DNA from: Coptis chinensis
Lineage: Eukaryota; Streptophyta; Magnoliopsida; Ranunculales; Ranunculaceae
NCBI GenBank assembly: GCA_015680905.1
Contig: CM027383.1
Location: 36,392,501 to 36,456,500 of the forward strand
Direction of reading: 5' to 3'
Length of the DNA: 64,000 bases
The translations under genes were made by a program, and so were the position numbers. Of the stretch, positions 45,601-59,503 are shown piece after piece (within the stretch, counting starts at the first letter, position 1; every line of letters starts with the position of its first letter). The notes under the pieces are model-generated. The model was given only the letters and a program-made list of their open reading frames with translations, searched no databases and had not been told where the DNA came from.

Positions 45601-48600
45601 CATTCGCATTATGTTTGATCTGAGATAGCCTGAATGTCGATTATTTTATTTTCCTTCTTAGTAACTATTAGAAAGAAAAATAATCAGTTCTATTCTGATG
45701 ATTGCTGGCTTGCACTCCAATACGTATAAGTATTGATTACAAAACCAAAACTATTGGCTACGTGGTGAAGCAGAAATCATGGAACTCGCCGTATTAGTTC
45801 TTTGGTATATGAAAAAAAAAATAATGTCAGTCGAAGTAAGATGTATCTAAAGTTAACAATGGGCTTATAGTGAGAAGATTGATCTGATTAACATTCCTAT
45901 AATTCACTGTAGTAGCTTCTTCTTTGATGATCCCCCACCCACCCACACCTCCTCCTCCAATTTCCCTGTGTGAATATCGTGCAGAATATTGAGTTCTATG
46001 GGTTATGGACATCAAATATCCTTACCTATACTAATTAAGCCATGGTCAGGATATGTGGTGCCTATTCTCAAATGACTTGGTTGGCCTGTTTTTTCGATTG
46101 ATAAAAGTTTACTTTGTGCAATTTAAGAACTACTGAATCTTTTCATTGTATCAGGAAATCAAAGTTCTAAGCCAGTTAAAGCATCCAAACATCGTGCAGT
46201 ACTATGGCAGTGAAATAGTGAGTTTTACCTTGGTTGTCTACATATCCTGTTGATGCTCAGGTTTGACTGATGAAAGATAATTTTTGAGCTGAGTTTTAGT
46301 AACTACTGCTTTATCTTAAGCAGGTAGGTGATCGCTTCTACATATATTTGGAGTATGTTCATCCTGGATCAATAAATAAATATGTGCGCGACCATTGTGG
46401 CGCTATTACAGAATCTGTAGTTCGAAATTTCACACGTCATATTCTCAGTGGTTTGGCATACTTGCATAGCACAAAGACAATCCACAGGTGAAAAATCTTT
46501 TCTTGATATACTGTGAGAAGCCACTAGTTACAAAAAGACTAGAGTATTAGCAAGTCCTGTTCTGTTTGTGTCAAACTGCAGCTGGCTCTTTTGTCTAGAG
46601 TTAATAGCGATTTGGATTTTATTAATACGAGGGTATAGATTTAGCATTCTTGAGTAGTTCCACGAAAAGTTATATGACCAAAAAGTGAGATTTGATACGC
46701 CGTTGGGGTTTAATGTCACATTGGATAAGAAGCCCTCTTGCATCCTGGGGAAGGGGGTCTTGTTTATGTTTGTGGAGAAGATTTGGTCCTTTTTCTCATA
46801 GGAGTTTATCAGTTTCCCTATGTCATTTGTTTTGACTATCAGTATTGGTAATGATTATGCTAATCTGATGATCATCTTATTAGGGATATCAAAGGAGCAA
46901 ATTTGCTTGTTGATGCATCTGGGGTTGTTAAGCTTGCTGACTTTGGAATGGCGAAACACGTGAGTTTAAAACACTTGGCTGTTCTACTAATGCCCCAATC
47001 ACAATTTAGATAGCACTCAATGTTTGGATTCTTTTTTCTGTCCCATATCTTAAATTAGTCCAATTAAGGTTTGTTTGTTTGTAACTCCGACTACCTTATA
47101 CCAGCATCTTATTCGAGTCTATCTGCACTGTCCTCTTTACTTGCAACTTCAGTTATGCCCTTCAATTGCGTCCATTTGACAGAATTATCATGCCATGTCT
47201 CACAGTGACCTAAATTGTTTGCCAGTATGAACCAACATTCCGTATTCCCAATTATTTAATTTGTCATATAAAAAATGTTTAAGGTTTTAGCTCACTATTT
47301 GAGGTTTTAGAAGAGAGTTTCTCCTATTGTAGTTCTGCTCTAGTCTTCTTTGCTAGTTAAACAGATTGCTTAAAATTCTTCCCAAACTTGGTAAACCCAG
47401 TCTTATGGGAAAAAACCCATCATTATGCAACTGATTTTTTTTGCAAAACTAAAGAATTATGAAAAAAAATGAGGAGTGCTTGCTTGACGTACCTATATAA
47501 ATGTTTTCTCTGTTGATAATAAAAGCACAAATGTTCTGTAGCTCTGGCAAGTGTAGCGGTTCTATTTTCTTAATCTTGTCAACCACAACTTGTGAACTGT
47601 TACTTTACGTATTGAGCTTATTGCTTTCTTTGCATAAATTCCAAGCATTGTGCTATTTATTTGTGCATCCGTTAATGGCAGCCTTTGTACAGTTACATGT
47701 TTATGGGGATATGTTCATTGCATGTCTATTTCTCACCAAGTTTAAGTAATGAGTCATGTCCTTAGGACAAGATGTAAAAGATTTTTCTATAAGTATTGAA
47801 TTTCAGATATTTCTGAGTCATTTGGTACTTCCACCTCTTAAAAATTTGGGAATCTGATTTCTGTTCAGCTTTCTGGACAAGCAGCTGAGCTTTCAATGAA
47901 GGGAAGTCCATACTGGATGGCTCCAGAGGTATCTCGTGTTCTTCCCCTCTAGTTGTTTGTGCTTCATTTATACATTATTGTGATTATTGCTTAATTTACA
48001 CGGTTTAACTCAGTACATCATCCAGAGTTGGATCACTCTTCACCTCATTATTGTCTAGGACTCAATCCATATCTCAAGTGATTGACTTGTCATCGTGTCA
48101 ACTGACACGGTGTTACTCAAGATGGACACTTTTGATTTTTTTTTACGTGCATGGAACTAACTTTGGTGTAGAATGTGGCCTTGGAGTGTCCTGCATTTAG
48201 CTTAATCTGGATAGTCCAGATACTGGAGGGTTCAGTCCCTGAGTCTGACATTTCATTTTTACACTGCTTTGACACCAATTCCTTTTATGCAGCTCATACA
48301 TGCTGTGAATCAGAAAGATACAAATGGTGATTTTGCTTTTGCGGTTGACATTTGGAGTTTGGGTTGTACTATTATTGAAATTGTGAATGGGAAACCACCA
48401 TGGAGTGAGCTTGAAGGGGTAAGCACATGAACTATATTATCATTCTTTACTCAGAGTGGAATCTAAACTCTAAGGGTTGTCCTGCAAACTCTATTATGGT
48501 TCCCAGACGCATTCTATTTCCTAGTATTTAATCTATATGAACAGGTGAAGGCTGTGATTAGTTCTTACTTTTATTTCAAAAAGTAGATTTTTGACAACAA

Positions 48601-49765
48601 AACAATTAGCATTTACTTTGTTCATTAACATTTAGCTCTACGCACACATGCTAACTGGAAATTTCCTCAACTTTGGCTATTTTAAACTCAACAAGAGTAT
48701 GCCATTCAGTTTTCTAGTCTCAAAGCATTAACCATATGGTTCATTTTTGGATCACCATTCTTTTACGAAACTGTTTGTCGGAATCTTTTTTTTGTCATAA
48801 TTTTGGTCGTAAGCACAATCTCACTCTTTCCACTGTTACTTCTCGTATACATCTTTGCTACTAGAAATAACTCTTTTTCACTGTATGTGCAGGCTGCAGC
48901 TATGTTCAAGGTTTGGAAAGAAACTCCTCCCATACCAGAAATATTATCACCTCCGGGCAAGGATTTCCTGCAATGTTGTTTTACAAGAAATCCTCCAGAG
49001 AGGCCATCAGCAAGCATGTTATTAGAGCATCCTTTTCTGAAAAACTCCCACCAGACAGATGTTCAGGCTTGCGCTCAGACATTTTATGCGATGAAACTGG
49101 GGGTAAGTTTTAACGTTAATTTGATTATCACCCATTTATATGCCACATAATGACAGTAGAATAACAATGATTATACCCAACATGTTACCTATACAGGATG
49201 CACCACATAGTCCAAGAGAGTGGAGTGCATATAAAGTTGATTCAATGCCAATCTCATCCAGAACACAGGCCACTAAAAGAAATATGTTTTTCAATGGGTA
49301 GGTTTTTACAATATACCTTATAGTCAAGAAAGAGAAACGATACCGTGAGATTGAAAAAATTCACACCTCATCACGAGATTGATCTTGTGAGATCTGGACT
49401 ATTATAGAAATTGGACACAAAAACAATGGAAAAGAAGGACGAAAGATCGAGAATATGTAGTTTGTTTCTCAATTTGCACCAGATCCGGCTTCATGCAAGG
49501 TTATTGTTTTCTTTCCAGTGAAAGTGCTCAACAATCTCATCCTACAACTTGCGACTCTGCAGCACCTGCCTCCATTCTCCTCGTTCTACATACCCTTGAG
49601 GCCCTTCCCGGTTTATCTCCACGACATTCTAACCGTGCATGCACGAACTTCCAAGACGTCTTCAGAAGGTATCAACGATACACATGTGGGGCAGTAACGC
49701 TTGCACTCGTCCAAGCACTAACACAAAAAAGGGGCACGTACGTTATAAGGTGCAGTGGTATATGA
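42651..49765 (+). CDS. MAPKKK5: MAPKKK5-like MAP kinase kinase kinase (MEKK type)
   Basis: Ser/Thr kinase that phosphorylates MAP kinase kinases. The Arabidopsis relative acts in chitin/immune signalling (family knowledge). My model joins 42651-43147, 43981-45246, 45328-45415, 46155-46217, 46324-46487, 46884-46959, 47869-47928, 48293-48418, 48893-49102, 49197-49297 and 49519-49765: 2898 nt, 965 residues, all introns GT-AG. The start MQWLQSAF and the [10 protein letters not shown] segment match the family. Residues 1-565 are a Ser/Pro-rich regulatory part, including nine 30-residue repeats (about 265-534). The kinase domain spans about 567-830: CAMKEV Lys 597, HRDIKGAN 692-699, DFGMAKH 712-718 and GSPYWMAPE 730-738. 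The P-loop is out of frame between two homopolymer indels (45188-45220). At 965 residues it is longer than the ~716 of Arabidopsis, largely because of the repeats. Exon 2 start and exon 11 frame are the least certain. Confidence 0.9.
42677..42908 (+). repeat. trinucleotide runs inside exon 1 of the MAPKKK5-like gene
   Basis: tca/tcat runs at 42677-42714 encode a Ser-rich stretch and (aat)n at 42885-42905 encodes a run of Asn. Both keep the frame and can vary in length. Confidence 0.85.
44276..45085 (+). repeat. 90-bp in-frame tandem repeat, nine copies, in exon 2
   Basis: The phrase caaaaatccaag/caaaaattcaag recurs exactly every 90 bp at 44281, 44371, 44461, 44551, 44641, 44731, 44821, 44911 and 45001. 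Each unit encodes about 30 residues of the type [17 protein letters not shown] followed by RHESNGPSL. Units 5 and 7 resemble each other, as do 6 and 8, giving a 180-bp higher-order period. Each unit offers two Ser-Pro sites. The antisense open frames at 44434-44733 and 44749-45003 exist only because of this regularity. Confidence 0.97.
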
Positions 49766-50206
49766 GTTGAGGAGATTGAAGATGTGACTTGCACATACTT
49801 ATTTCTGATATGAGTTAGCAAAATGAGAACGGGAACACAACAAAGTCTTCCATTGTTCCCTGGAAGAGAAAATATATCCGAAACCTGCATTAGTTGTATC
49901 CTGAGTGACACTGCTAAATCTGTAAAAAGGTTATTTTGAAAAGGCCTTTCTAGCATGACTTCTCTCGTGGAGGAAGGTTTGGAAATAGATAGATGCATAG
50001 GTTTTTTGTTTTATTTTTTTTAATTTAGTTTCAGAGGTTTTGTTCTCTCTCCATGCTTATTGGAGATTTGTATACATTTGTTAGAACACAAATGATGTAA
50101 TCACACTGAACTGTACTATAAAAATGCTCTTTTCAGTTTTCATTATTATTTGTGGGAAATAATGAAAATGAAAATGAAAAATCTTCAATTCATTACAATG
50201 ATATAG

Positions 50207-50316
50207 CTTATTACTCTGAGATTTCTGCATCGCCCAAGTGCCATCAGCAATCCACATGTCAATCCATCAGCATTCCACCTCACAACTTTCAAAACTTTGT
50301 TTGTACAAGACAATTC
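50207..50316. repeat. direct repeat, copy 1
   Basis: Shares ctgagatttc, gcccaagtg, gtcaatccatcagc, ttccacctcac and gtacaagacaa, in the same order, with 51279-51367. Copy 1 has small extra pieces. Confidence 0.8.
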
Positions 50317-51278
50317 GGCAACAACTCCAATATAAGTCCAATGGAGTGTTATATGGGACACCTAAAAAATGGGTTGGGTTTTAGGAATTTGGTTTGTCCT
50401 CTACCAAACAGAACTGATAAAATATTGGTTTGGTTTCAAATTTATTCTCTGCTCAACCGATATAAATTTAAACTGATAAGATAACATTTTAATAATATTT
50501 ATGATTAATTTTGAATATATTTATCAATTGTGTGGTTGAAATTAATTGATTTAATTTATAATTTAATTGATTTTATAATTTTCAGTTCAAATCGATTCGG
50601 TTTTGGTTTGCAATATATTTTATCAGTTCAGTTTCAGTTAAAATATAATATTATCGGTCCATTGAAAGTCCTATATATCTACCACGTTTGTAGTCCTATT
50701 TAGCAACTGCTAAAAATAAGTTTTTAGGAGAAGACGGACTACACAATTTCTACTGTCCACGGGTACTGTTCCTTTGATCACTACGAGTATGCGAACCGTG
50801 CTACGCATCGGTGTTTTTTCAAATTTTTAAACCTGTCGCTCTAACATTTATCTGATAGTATGATTTTTTGAATTCTAGTTATAATCTAAAAAATAATATA
50901 AAACATTAGGAGGGGTTGAATATAATTTGAGTGACATGAATGATGTTTTTTAAATTATTTTAAATAATATGAAGCTAAGTATAATTTCAATAAAGTGAGA
51001 GTTTTTGATAAATTATTTAAAAAGGAGAGAGCTGATTAGAATAATTAAGGGAGGTGGTTCTAAAATCATAAAATAGAGAGATTACAAATACACAGTTCGG
51101 TTGAGAAATTTTGCTCCTAAAGATCCGGCTATCATATAGTGTAGATATTCAATAGACGACAGAATTAATTTTTGTCCGTATGTTATTATTCACTTTTACT
51201 GTTCATCTATAGTGTTCGCTAAAAAAAAAAATCCATTGGAATGGTTTTTGATGCTATGGCGTGCCCATTCGACTTGCT

Positions 51279-51367
51279 CTTATCATTATTCTGAGATTTC
51301 ATTCAGCATTGCCCAAGTGACGTGTCAATCCATCAGCCTTCCACCTCACTCCGTACAAGACAAGTCG
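51279..51367. repeat. direct repeat, copy 2 (Rab promoter side)
   Basis: Partner of 50207-50316, about 1.07 kb away. It contains gacgtgtcaatc, where copy 1 reads ccacatgtcaatc. Confidence 0.8.
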
Positions 51368-51520
51368 ACGTGGCCACGTATCTAGCTAAAACAATAAAAC
51401 ACGTGGGAGTCGAAACAGAATACAACGTGTTAAATTTTTGAAAGAAAGAAATAAGAACGTTTGTTTTTGAACACTTTGTCACCAACTTAATAATAAAAAG
51501 AAAAACTTTGGAGTTGATCG

Positions 51521-54500
51521 ATGGGTTCGAGTTCAGGGAGTTGTGATTATTCATTTAAAATCTTGTTAATTGGAGATTCAGGAGTTGGGAAGAGTAGTTT
51601 ACTTGTTACTTTCATTTCTAACTCGGTTCAACATCTTTCGCCTACTATTGGTAAGGTTTTTTTTTTTTTTTTTTTTAAATTTTTAGTTATACAACATATC
51701 AAGCCTCATTTTATTATTAGATTCATTTGTTAGTTACTGTTGCCACTGGAATTTCGATCTTTCAACTTGGAATGCTCTTCACCTCCAATTTCAACTAATT
51801 ATTGATAATAGCTCAACACTCTCATTGTTCACTGCTAAAAATTGTGTTTACTGCTAATGATTGCTTAACAAAGTGATGGTCTGATGGACCAAAATATCAC
51901 TTAACGTTTTCCTAGGAGTTGGTCATTAGTTGTGATTCCCGTCTTTCAATCTAAAGATTATAGGTTTCATTTTTGGTAGAATGGACTTCTATCTCTCATG
52001 TTAGATCACGTAATCATCTTCAGGTGTAGATTTTAAAATCAAGCAGCTCATAGTTGGTGGGAAGAGACTGAAGCTGACGATATGGGACACTGGTAATGAT
52101 TCAACTAACCTTTCTTTATCATCTTCATAACTGCCTTTATAATGTAATTATTAAAAATAAAAACAGATCTAGACAGGCCTTTCACTGTACTAAATAACCT
52201 TTGTCCACTGCAATGCTTTTTGGTCTTTTTGTCTAGTAGGAAGGTAGACTTCATTTGCTCTTTACACCAGGGCACGTCAGTTTTGAAGATTTTGTTAATT
52301 TATCATCTTTAAAGCCATTTGGAAGGGAAGAAGGCAGAGCCATGGTAGATGGGGAGGAAAATACATACTGGTATGGAGCTTTGAATAAATCCAGACAGAT
52401 GGAGAACTAAGAGTCTCCAAAGGAATTTAAGCAGATCATTTACTAAGATTTTATAATTAGCATAGTGGCATCGTTTGTTTTCTCCAAGGTTTATAGTTTT
52501 CCCTTTGACTTGGAATTCTGCACTGTAGTACTGTATTAGGCTGCCTGTTCGCCACAATCTATTCTGCTGGCATTCACTGTATTGATATCTTTGTCTTAAT
52601 TTGTTGTGTTTAAGTTTATCAGTAACCAGTTCATTAGCTTATCACGTATATATTGCAGCTGGACAGGAGAGGTTCCGGACAGTGACAAGCTCTTACTATC
52701 GAGCTGCTCAAGGAATCATTCTCGGTATGTCAAATGGTGTATCAAATTTTCTCAGGCTTCATTGTGATATGTTTAAAACCACATGTTTCTTACATTGTGT
52801 CGCCTAACATTGTCAATTATTATAAAGTTGCATTTCTAGTTTCTTTTTTAGTTTTTTAGTGAGATGGCAAGTCCAAAAGAAGTGTATTTCATCTTGGCTT
52901 GAGTTCTAAGGATGGAGCAAGTTGCTCTTGGTGTAACATTCATATGTTAAGACATCTTGTAGTACACAGATTCATTTTTCCAACATATAATTTGTCCTTT
53001 CAAGATGGATTGCATGGATTGTGAAGACATTGGTGTTTCATCACTCATATGCTAGTGAATCCATTCTTGCATCGTCTAAAGTAACCTTTGATGTATCAGT
53101 ATATCTTGACAAGGAATAGGTGGCCCCTAAATCTCAATGTCTTAAAAGGTCAGGTTTTAGGTATGAACTTAGCATGCATCACCTACATACTCCATGCATC
53201 CAAAGCAAATCTGGTTTCTAATGTTTGTTTCAGATTAACCGTGGTAATTCTACATAAGTTATTTACTGAATAAGAAAACCCGTAAAGGATTCTAAACTTG
53301 ATACAGGTAACACAAATTATTCTGCCGTGGGAAAATCCAGATACTCCCCATTTAACAAAGACATGGACTGAGTCTTTATATTGTGGTTGCTCTGGAAGTA
53401 TTATAATTCCAATCTTTGGGGTTATGTTCAGAATAAAATCTGTACAAAGCTATTTGCTTATTATGGCAAGTAATTTTAACATTGCCATTCACACGCGTGT
53501 GTTCCATTAGTATTGTACAAGAAGGCTGAATAAACTAATTATCCCATGTCCAAAAAGCGAAGGAAATACCATGACGGTATCTGACCAACAGAAAGAACGT
53601 TAAGACAACTTGACATATAAAGTACTGGTAAGTCGGAATGTCTTTCATGTTGTCCAATGATACTTACTGAATTTTATGGTTCATATTATGCATATAATAT
53701 GACAATCTGATCAATGGAAGGGAAATTGAATAGGTGACTCACCTCCTCAATCTCCCAATCATTCACATTACATTTAAAATCAAGATTCCATGCTTTACTC
53801 TCCATACCCATGTCTAATAGGAACAGATCCACATCATAATCTTTATGATTGCGTTTGTTCAGACTTATATCAGTGATGACTGTATCTTTCGTGTTTCCAG
53901 TCTGTTGTGACTCCATCTTTTTCCCTTACTAAGGGAGTTAGTGGTGGGTTTTCCTTGTGCTTTGGATGGAACTGAACTAAGTGTAACTTCTCTGTGTAGT
54001 TTATGATGTGACACGGCGAGAAAGCTTTACAAATTTAGCAGATGTATGGGCTAAAGAAGTAGAGCTCTACTCCACAAATCAGGATTGTATCAAGATGCTG
54101 GTTGGGAATAAAGTTGATAGGGTGTGTTCTCTGATCCCGACTTTCTATCCTTGATCGGATTTTTAATATAAAAATTCTCCACTTTTCTGTGTGGAATTAT
54201 TCTAGAAAATATTTTCAGTCAACTTTTCTGTTCTATCCTTTTTTAACAACTGAAGAAACACTTTCAAGAAACGGAAGGTCGACTTGCTTGATTGTTGATA
54301 AATAAAAGAAGAATGTGCACTTATTATGAATATAATATTTATTTCTATGGAAAATTTAGTGACCCGGCGTTACAGATATATATGTAGTGAAGGATTCAGT
54401 GTCATGTGTTTGGCCATGTGACATTGACACTTCTTAAGGATTAAACAATTTACAGAAGATATTCAAGAACCCTAAAGGCTCCTTTTTAATTTTTAATATC

Positions 54501-57500
54501 TCATAAACTCTTAAACATCAACTCTGATTGTAAATCTAATTACCTATGTTACATGGGCACACCGTATTTCAAAAATATTCACATGGGCACGCCGTATTTC
54601 AAAAATATTTCATGTCGGATAGGTATCCACGTGTCTGTGTCGGACACACACGAACACATATTGTATGTGATTTACCTCAACTTTTTATTTTTCCCCGTGT
54701 TAGACACTTCGTATCCATGCAGGATATGGGCACACGTATCCGTGTCAATGTAACTTAGCTAATTACAAGCTCTATTTATAAATAGTTTTTTTTTTTTTCT
54801 TGCTAATCAAGAAAATTATTAATATGCCCATATAAGAAAATAACTAAAATAAAACAAGGGGGCCTATTGCATGCATCCATTGGCTTGACCAAGACTTGAC
54901 TATGATGTTCACATCACATCTTATTTGTGTCAGACACGTTGACATGACACACTGACGATTTTAGATTAGAAAAAAAAGGACGTGGAAGACAAAGGAAGTG
55001 CAAACAAGAAGAGAGATATTTAGTAGACGTCTGAAGAAGAACATCAAAGAAGAGAAATATTATGATCATGGGTATTACCACACCCTATGATAGGAAAATC
55101 TTGTTTAATTAAATTGCCTTGGGGTTATTTCGAAAATAGCTATGATAAGGTAGTCTTGAAAACAAAATAAATCCCCCGTTCAGATTCTATTAATAGGAGC
55201 TTGGTCAGCTATTTTGAACAGAGTATTACCACAGTGGTTTGACTGTATTAAGTGCTGTCAAAATGTCGTGATGAACATTTCGTACCGACTCATGTCGCAA
55301 AACCGACACATGTTGCCATGTCAATGTCGCATAGGAGTGTGGTAATCTTGAGAGATGCTTGAACATATTCTTCAACTTTTTTGTTTTTTAACATTTATAT
55401 GCGAGATGGGCGATCACTTGTTTTCCTCAACATATTCAGGAATGCTTCCATCCTTTCACCCTTTCACCTTTACATAGTTTCGATTAAGAATGTTTAATGA
55501 TACTATTGAAGTTCAAAGTGTTAAATATTTGTGTTATTGCCCTACCACATACTTTCTTTCTGTTACTGTGCTGATTGAATAGTTCCTGCATTTTTTTTGT
55601 TCAAAGATTTTCTTCATCACTTTGCAAATGTGAATTTTCTTTGACGCAATTCCATGTTTGATTAAAAAAACTTTTCCAGGGAATGTGGTTAACTTAAATG
55701 TAAAACGATTCAGTTTGAGATTTGGTGCACTTTGAAATCTGTCTGTCGGGAATACTCTTCTTTTCTGTTTGCCTTCAATTTTTGTTTACCGACCTTTTTC
55801 ATGTTGGATGTCCTGTGTCGTACTGATGGAGCTTTCTAGAGTTTGTTGAGGATTAAATGGAAAGGGAAGATTTTTTAACTGTATTTCCTCTATAGCAAGA
55901 CTTACAGGATCAAGGGTTCATAATGTTTAGAGAAGAGTTGTATAGTTTAAGTCATGGTTTATTATAGTGATTTGCCTTTTTATCATGAGTTGCTCCACCC
56001 TGATTTCAGCCATGTGCGCAAACCAAAGCGACAGGAAGTGTCTATGACTCTGTAGTATGTGACGCTTCCTTGTTCACTCGCTTTTATTGTTTTTGAGTGA
56101 ACCATTCAAGCCGTATGCTGTTGAACAGATTCTGCAAGTGTAGTTCATATCTGCTCAAACAGTGGAATGTAGAGATAGCTGCTTTCAGATTGTAACATTA
56201 GAAACAAAGGTTCAAACTTTTCAGGGACAAAAAGGCAGTAGAACTACCCTCAACGGTTGCATATGTCGCATCTAAGGCATTCTAGTACTTTTTTCCTCCT
56301 CAAGCCTCTCTTGCATGACTCGCAAGTTATATCAGATAAAAAATGATTCTTCTCTATAGAGCTAAATGTATACATCCGAAGAATTTGGGATGTATACACG
56401 AAATAGAACTAAATGTAGTCATGGTAGAGAAGATTAATAGATTTGGAACTTTAAGTCAAGCATTTTGGTGCTTCCATTCCCCCGTTCTTTCTCATTTCCC
56501 ACTATCCTCTGGTTATTTTCATTGAACTAATCACTTGCACACAAAAAGCCTATTCCTTCAGAATGTGAATCCTCATTTGAAAATTCTGAATATGTTTATA
56601 TATTTTTTAGGCCACTGTATCAATTGAAATAGAGCAACTTGATGTGAGATAATCGCATTTCACTATTACTTTTAGACTGATGAACACTTCCTGTTCTAAT
56701 TTTGTATGTTTCATTTGTGTTTTTCTGATCTGTACTTGTTTCCAGAAGTTTTTCATGCATCTCCTAACCTATAGAAACTTCTAAGGGTTTGAAACGTAAC
56801 ATGCAGGCTACTGCTTTCATTTAAAGCTAGTCTCTTGTGCTAGTCATCAAACTGATTTAGAGCAAGTAGAGTATATTGTGTTTTGGGTAGGACTTACTTT
56901 TGAAAAGGCAAGCGTTGTTTTCTTATTAGCATATTATTGGATTTTTTTCCTTCCTTTTTCCTCACCTATCCTGGTACAGTATGATGATTTGCCTTTTCCA
57001 GCTGTAGTAAATCCAATCTACTCAATCAAATCATATGCCCATTTGCATGAAGAATCTGAGACCTTCGATTCCTTGCAATTTTGTCCTCTCAGATATTTTT
57101 TCCCTTGCTTTAGTTATTCTGTTATGCTTATTTCAAGAATTGTTTCATGAGTAATACGTAAGTTATCCACCATGCTTTTATCTTCTACACATGTTTATAG
57201 TGTATGTACTAGGCGCTTACTGCTTATTCAATCAAAATGTTGGTGTCAGGATATTGAAAGGGAAGTGACCAGAGAAGAGGGGATTGCTCTTGCACAAGAA
57301 CATAAGTGTATATTTATCGAATGTAGTGCCAAAACTCAACAGAATGTGCAGCAATGCTTTGAGGAGCTTGCTTTGAAGGTACACTTGTTGAAAACACCTG
57401 AATTATTGTCAGTTTCAATTTTACATTATAGTTTTGTGCTTCGTATTTTAATCGGACTCCATAGTCTAAGAGTCAATCTCCAACTGGGTAGTTTGGGTCT

Positions 57501-58348
57501 GTTTTCTTTTCATTTTTTAAACTCAAATCTGATGCCATACTCAACGATAGTTATATTGCTCGCACAAAGTAAGTTCCTTCCATTTCTGTTGGTGCATGAA
57601 CTGCACACATAGTCTGTATAGTAGTGCCAGTAAAAGCTATGTAGTTTGCTTTCTATTACAAAATAAATTTGAAGACTGCATCGACATATGCTTTTGCTAG
57701 TAATTCACATAGACGAATACTATATTGAAGTGTATGCATGATGTTTGCTTAGTCGGGTAATTATATCTTGGTAGTTGTGTTTCATACTTTCATCCATGTA
57801 TAATTATCATGTGTGATTGACCTAGTACATCCCCTTTCTGGACATTCACTTTATTTTTTATTATAATTAGACAAAAATGATTACTTCCAAATGCCATGCT
57901 GATATTTCTTTATTTGATCACTTTGGAGTATATTCAGCATTTATTAAATCGGTGTGGAATGTTGCTACACTGAAAAAGAAGACCTACAATTGGGTTTAAA
58001 AAAAATTAATAGTCTTTGCACTGAAGTTCTACTGGTCACTATTCTGATATAGTAAGACCGCTGATGTAACATTCTGTAACAATGCATATGCATAAAATGC
58101 GACCACCCCCCTTCCCCTTCCATCTGCCAATATTGCTTTAATTTCATCTTGCGGTTCAGTGACCATTCCAAATATATATGTATTTTCTTCGTAAACCTTT
58201 TTTTAAAAAGTTATTCATAAGCAGCTTTAATATTTTACAGATACTGGAGGTTCCTAGTCTATTGGAAGAAGGATCTACCGTTGTGAAGAGGAACAGTTTG
58301 AAACAGAAACAAGTACATAAGGCGCCTAGCGGTGGTTGTTGCTCATAA
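51521..58348 (+). CDS. RABC2A: RABC2a / RAB18-like small GTPase
   Basis: GTP-binding switch protein of the plant RabC group; relatives act at peroxisomes and in endomembrane traffic (family knowledge). My model joins 51521-51650, 52024-52092, 52659-52724, 54000-54121, 57250-57378 and 58241-58348: 624 nt, 207 residues, all GT-AG. Motifs are the P-loop GDSGVGKSS (18-26), switch I Thr 42 in SPTIGVDF, WDTAGQE (64-70), NKVD (125-128) and ECSAKT (153-158). A C-terminal GGCCS provides the double Cys for geranylgeranylation. Close words to Arabidopsis RABC2a are FKILLIGDSGVGKSSLL, STNQ, REEGIALA, QCFEELALK, EVPSLLEEGS. YYRAAQ replaces the usual YYRGAQ. Length is normal (about 210). No defect is seen. 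Intron 4 (54122-57249) is long at 3128 bp. Confidence 0.94.
54545..54760. repeat. short tandem duplication and palindromic repeat in intron 4 of the Rab gene
   Basis: The phrase acatgggcacaccgtatttc occurs twice in succession (about 54551-54610, period near 33 bp). It is followed by gtgtctgtgtcggacacaca-type inverted sequence. cggacac/gtgtcagacacg-like phrases recur near 54925-54950. It looks like a dispersed repeat or MITE-type insertion, class unknown. Confidence 0.55.
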
Positions 58349-59503
58349 TTGCTGTAACACAGGCCCAATAGAGCCATGCATATACAGAATTGAAGGCCCG
58401 ACACAGTAAGCAATGCTTAAGCAATGATGATGAGGAAAGTGAGGTCCTTGAGATTTGATTGGAAGACTTCAAGTCTTCAACACTCTCCATATCACATGTA
58501 AATGGTTTATTCCCACTTTCTTGTTTTTGTCGTTTCTCTGTGAAAGTTGGGGTTCATAGAACACCAGCGCAGTTGTGTAAATTCTTCTTCTTTTTCCTTT
58601 TTCTCATTTTGTTGAGTTTTGTTGCTGCTGATGTATTACTATTGGTTAGTGGAGCAACGAAAGCAAAAACAAAAATGTATGAAAATGGTTTTGTGATCAA
58701 ATTGGCGTGCTTAATTTTTTGTTACTTTCTTGAAAAGAAATTGTTTCTCTCTGTTATTCGGCACTTTTTGATACATCATTCCAGGTGTGGTGGGTGAGTA
58801 GGTCTAATTGGCATGAGTTTTAAATCAGAAAATTCAAACCGCCAAGACTCTTGGAAATGTAGTTTAGTAGCATCAGTGCTTATGAATTTGATGGAACTAT
58901 TAAGGCATGTAGGGACTAAGGGTATTATCCAAAACTTATGCGTATTTAAGGTCTGGCGTGTAGCCCTATAATGGAGTATGCTAATTCGAAGGAGTTATGA
59001 AGGCTTAATTGTCAGGGTGGGCTTGCGTTATTCTTTGGTCTTGAAGAATGCAAAAACCTTTGTCAAGGGCACAAGGCTAGACAGAGTTGATCAGTGCTCA
59101 CAAACCACAGTACATGTATTGACCCATTTTTATTAATTAATCCTCGCAACCTCTTTGACGCATTCATAGTTCAAAATACAGTGAAGGTCTGAAAGAAACA
59201 AAAGGCGAACTACGTCGATACCAACAATATGTAAATTTTAGAGAGAATAGTGAATATATAATATAAGACGAGAAACAAAAAACACTAATGTTAAGGATCA
59301 TATTTGCGTAGCTGCATGGATGATGATTGATGAGTCATTGCAGATCATATTCTATAGTTAAGCTTTATCAAGAACATCCCATCAGGTTTTTCTGATCAGT
59401 CTTGAAAGAACAGATCACATGACTGAACTAGGAGGAATAACAACTCAGAACACAGATTTTTATGAAAACTCCGTGTATCAGTAAGTGAATGAGTATTATG
59501 ACA
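58349..59503. other. 3' untranslated region of the Rab gene and intergenic DNA
   Basis: The first ~430 bp after the stop codon look like 3' untranslated sequence. The ORF at 58459-58797 is Phe/Leu-rich low-complexity translation of T-rich DNA and not a gene. Nothing else is recognised up to 59503. Confidence 0.5.

Larger units (their letters stand above)
49766..51520. other. 3' end of MAPKKK5-like gene and intergenic DNA before the Rab gene
   Basis: The 3' untranslated region probably runs to about 50150. Beyond it lies AT-rich DNA with oligo-A/T patches. A direct duplication (50207-50316 and 51279-51367) is the only structure seen. The second copy lies 150-240 bp upstream of the Rab start codon, in its likely promoter. 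Confidence 0.5.
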
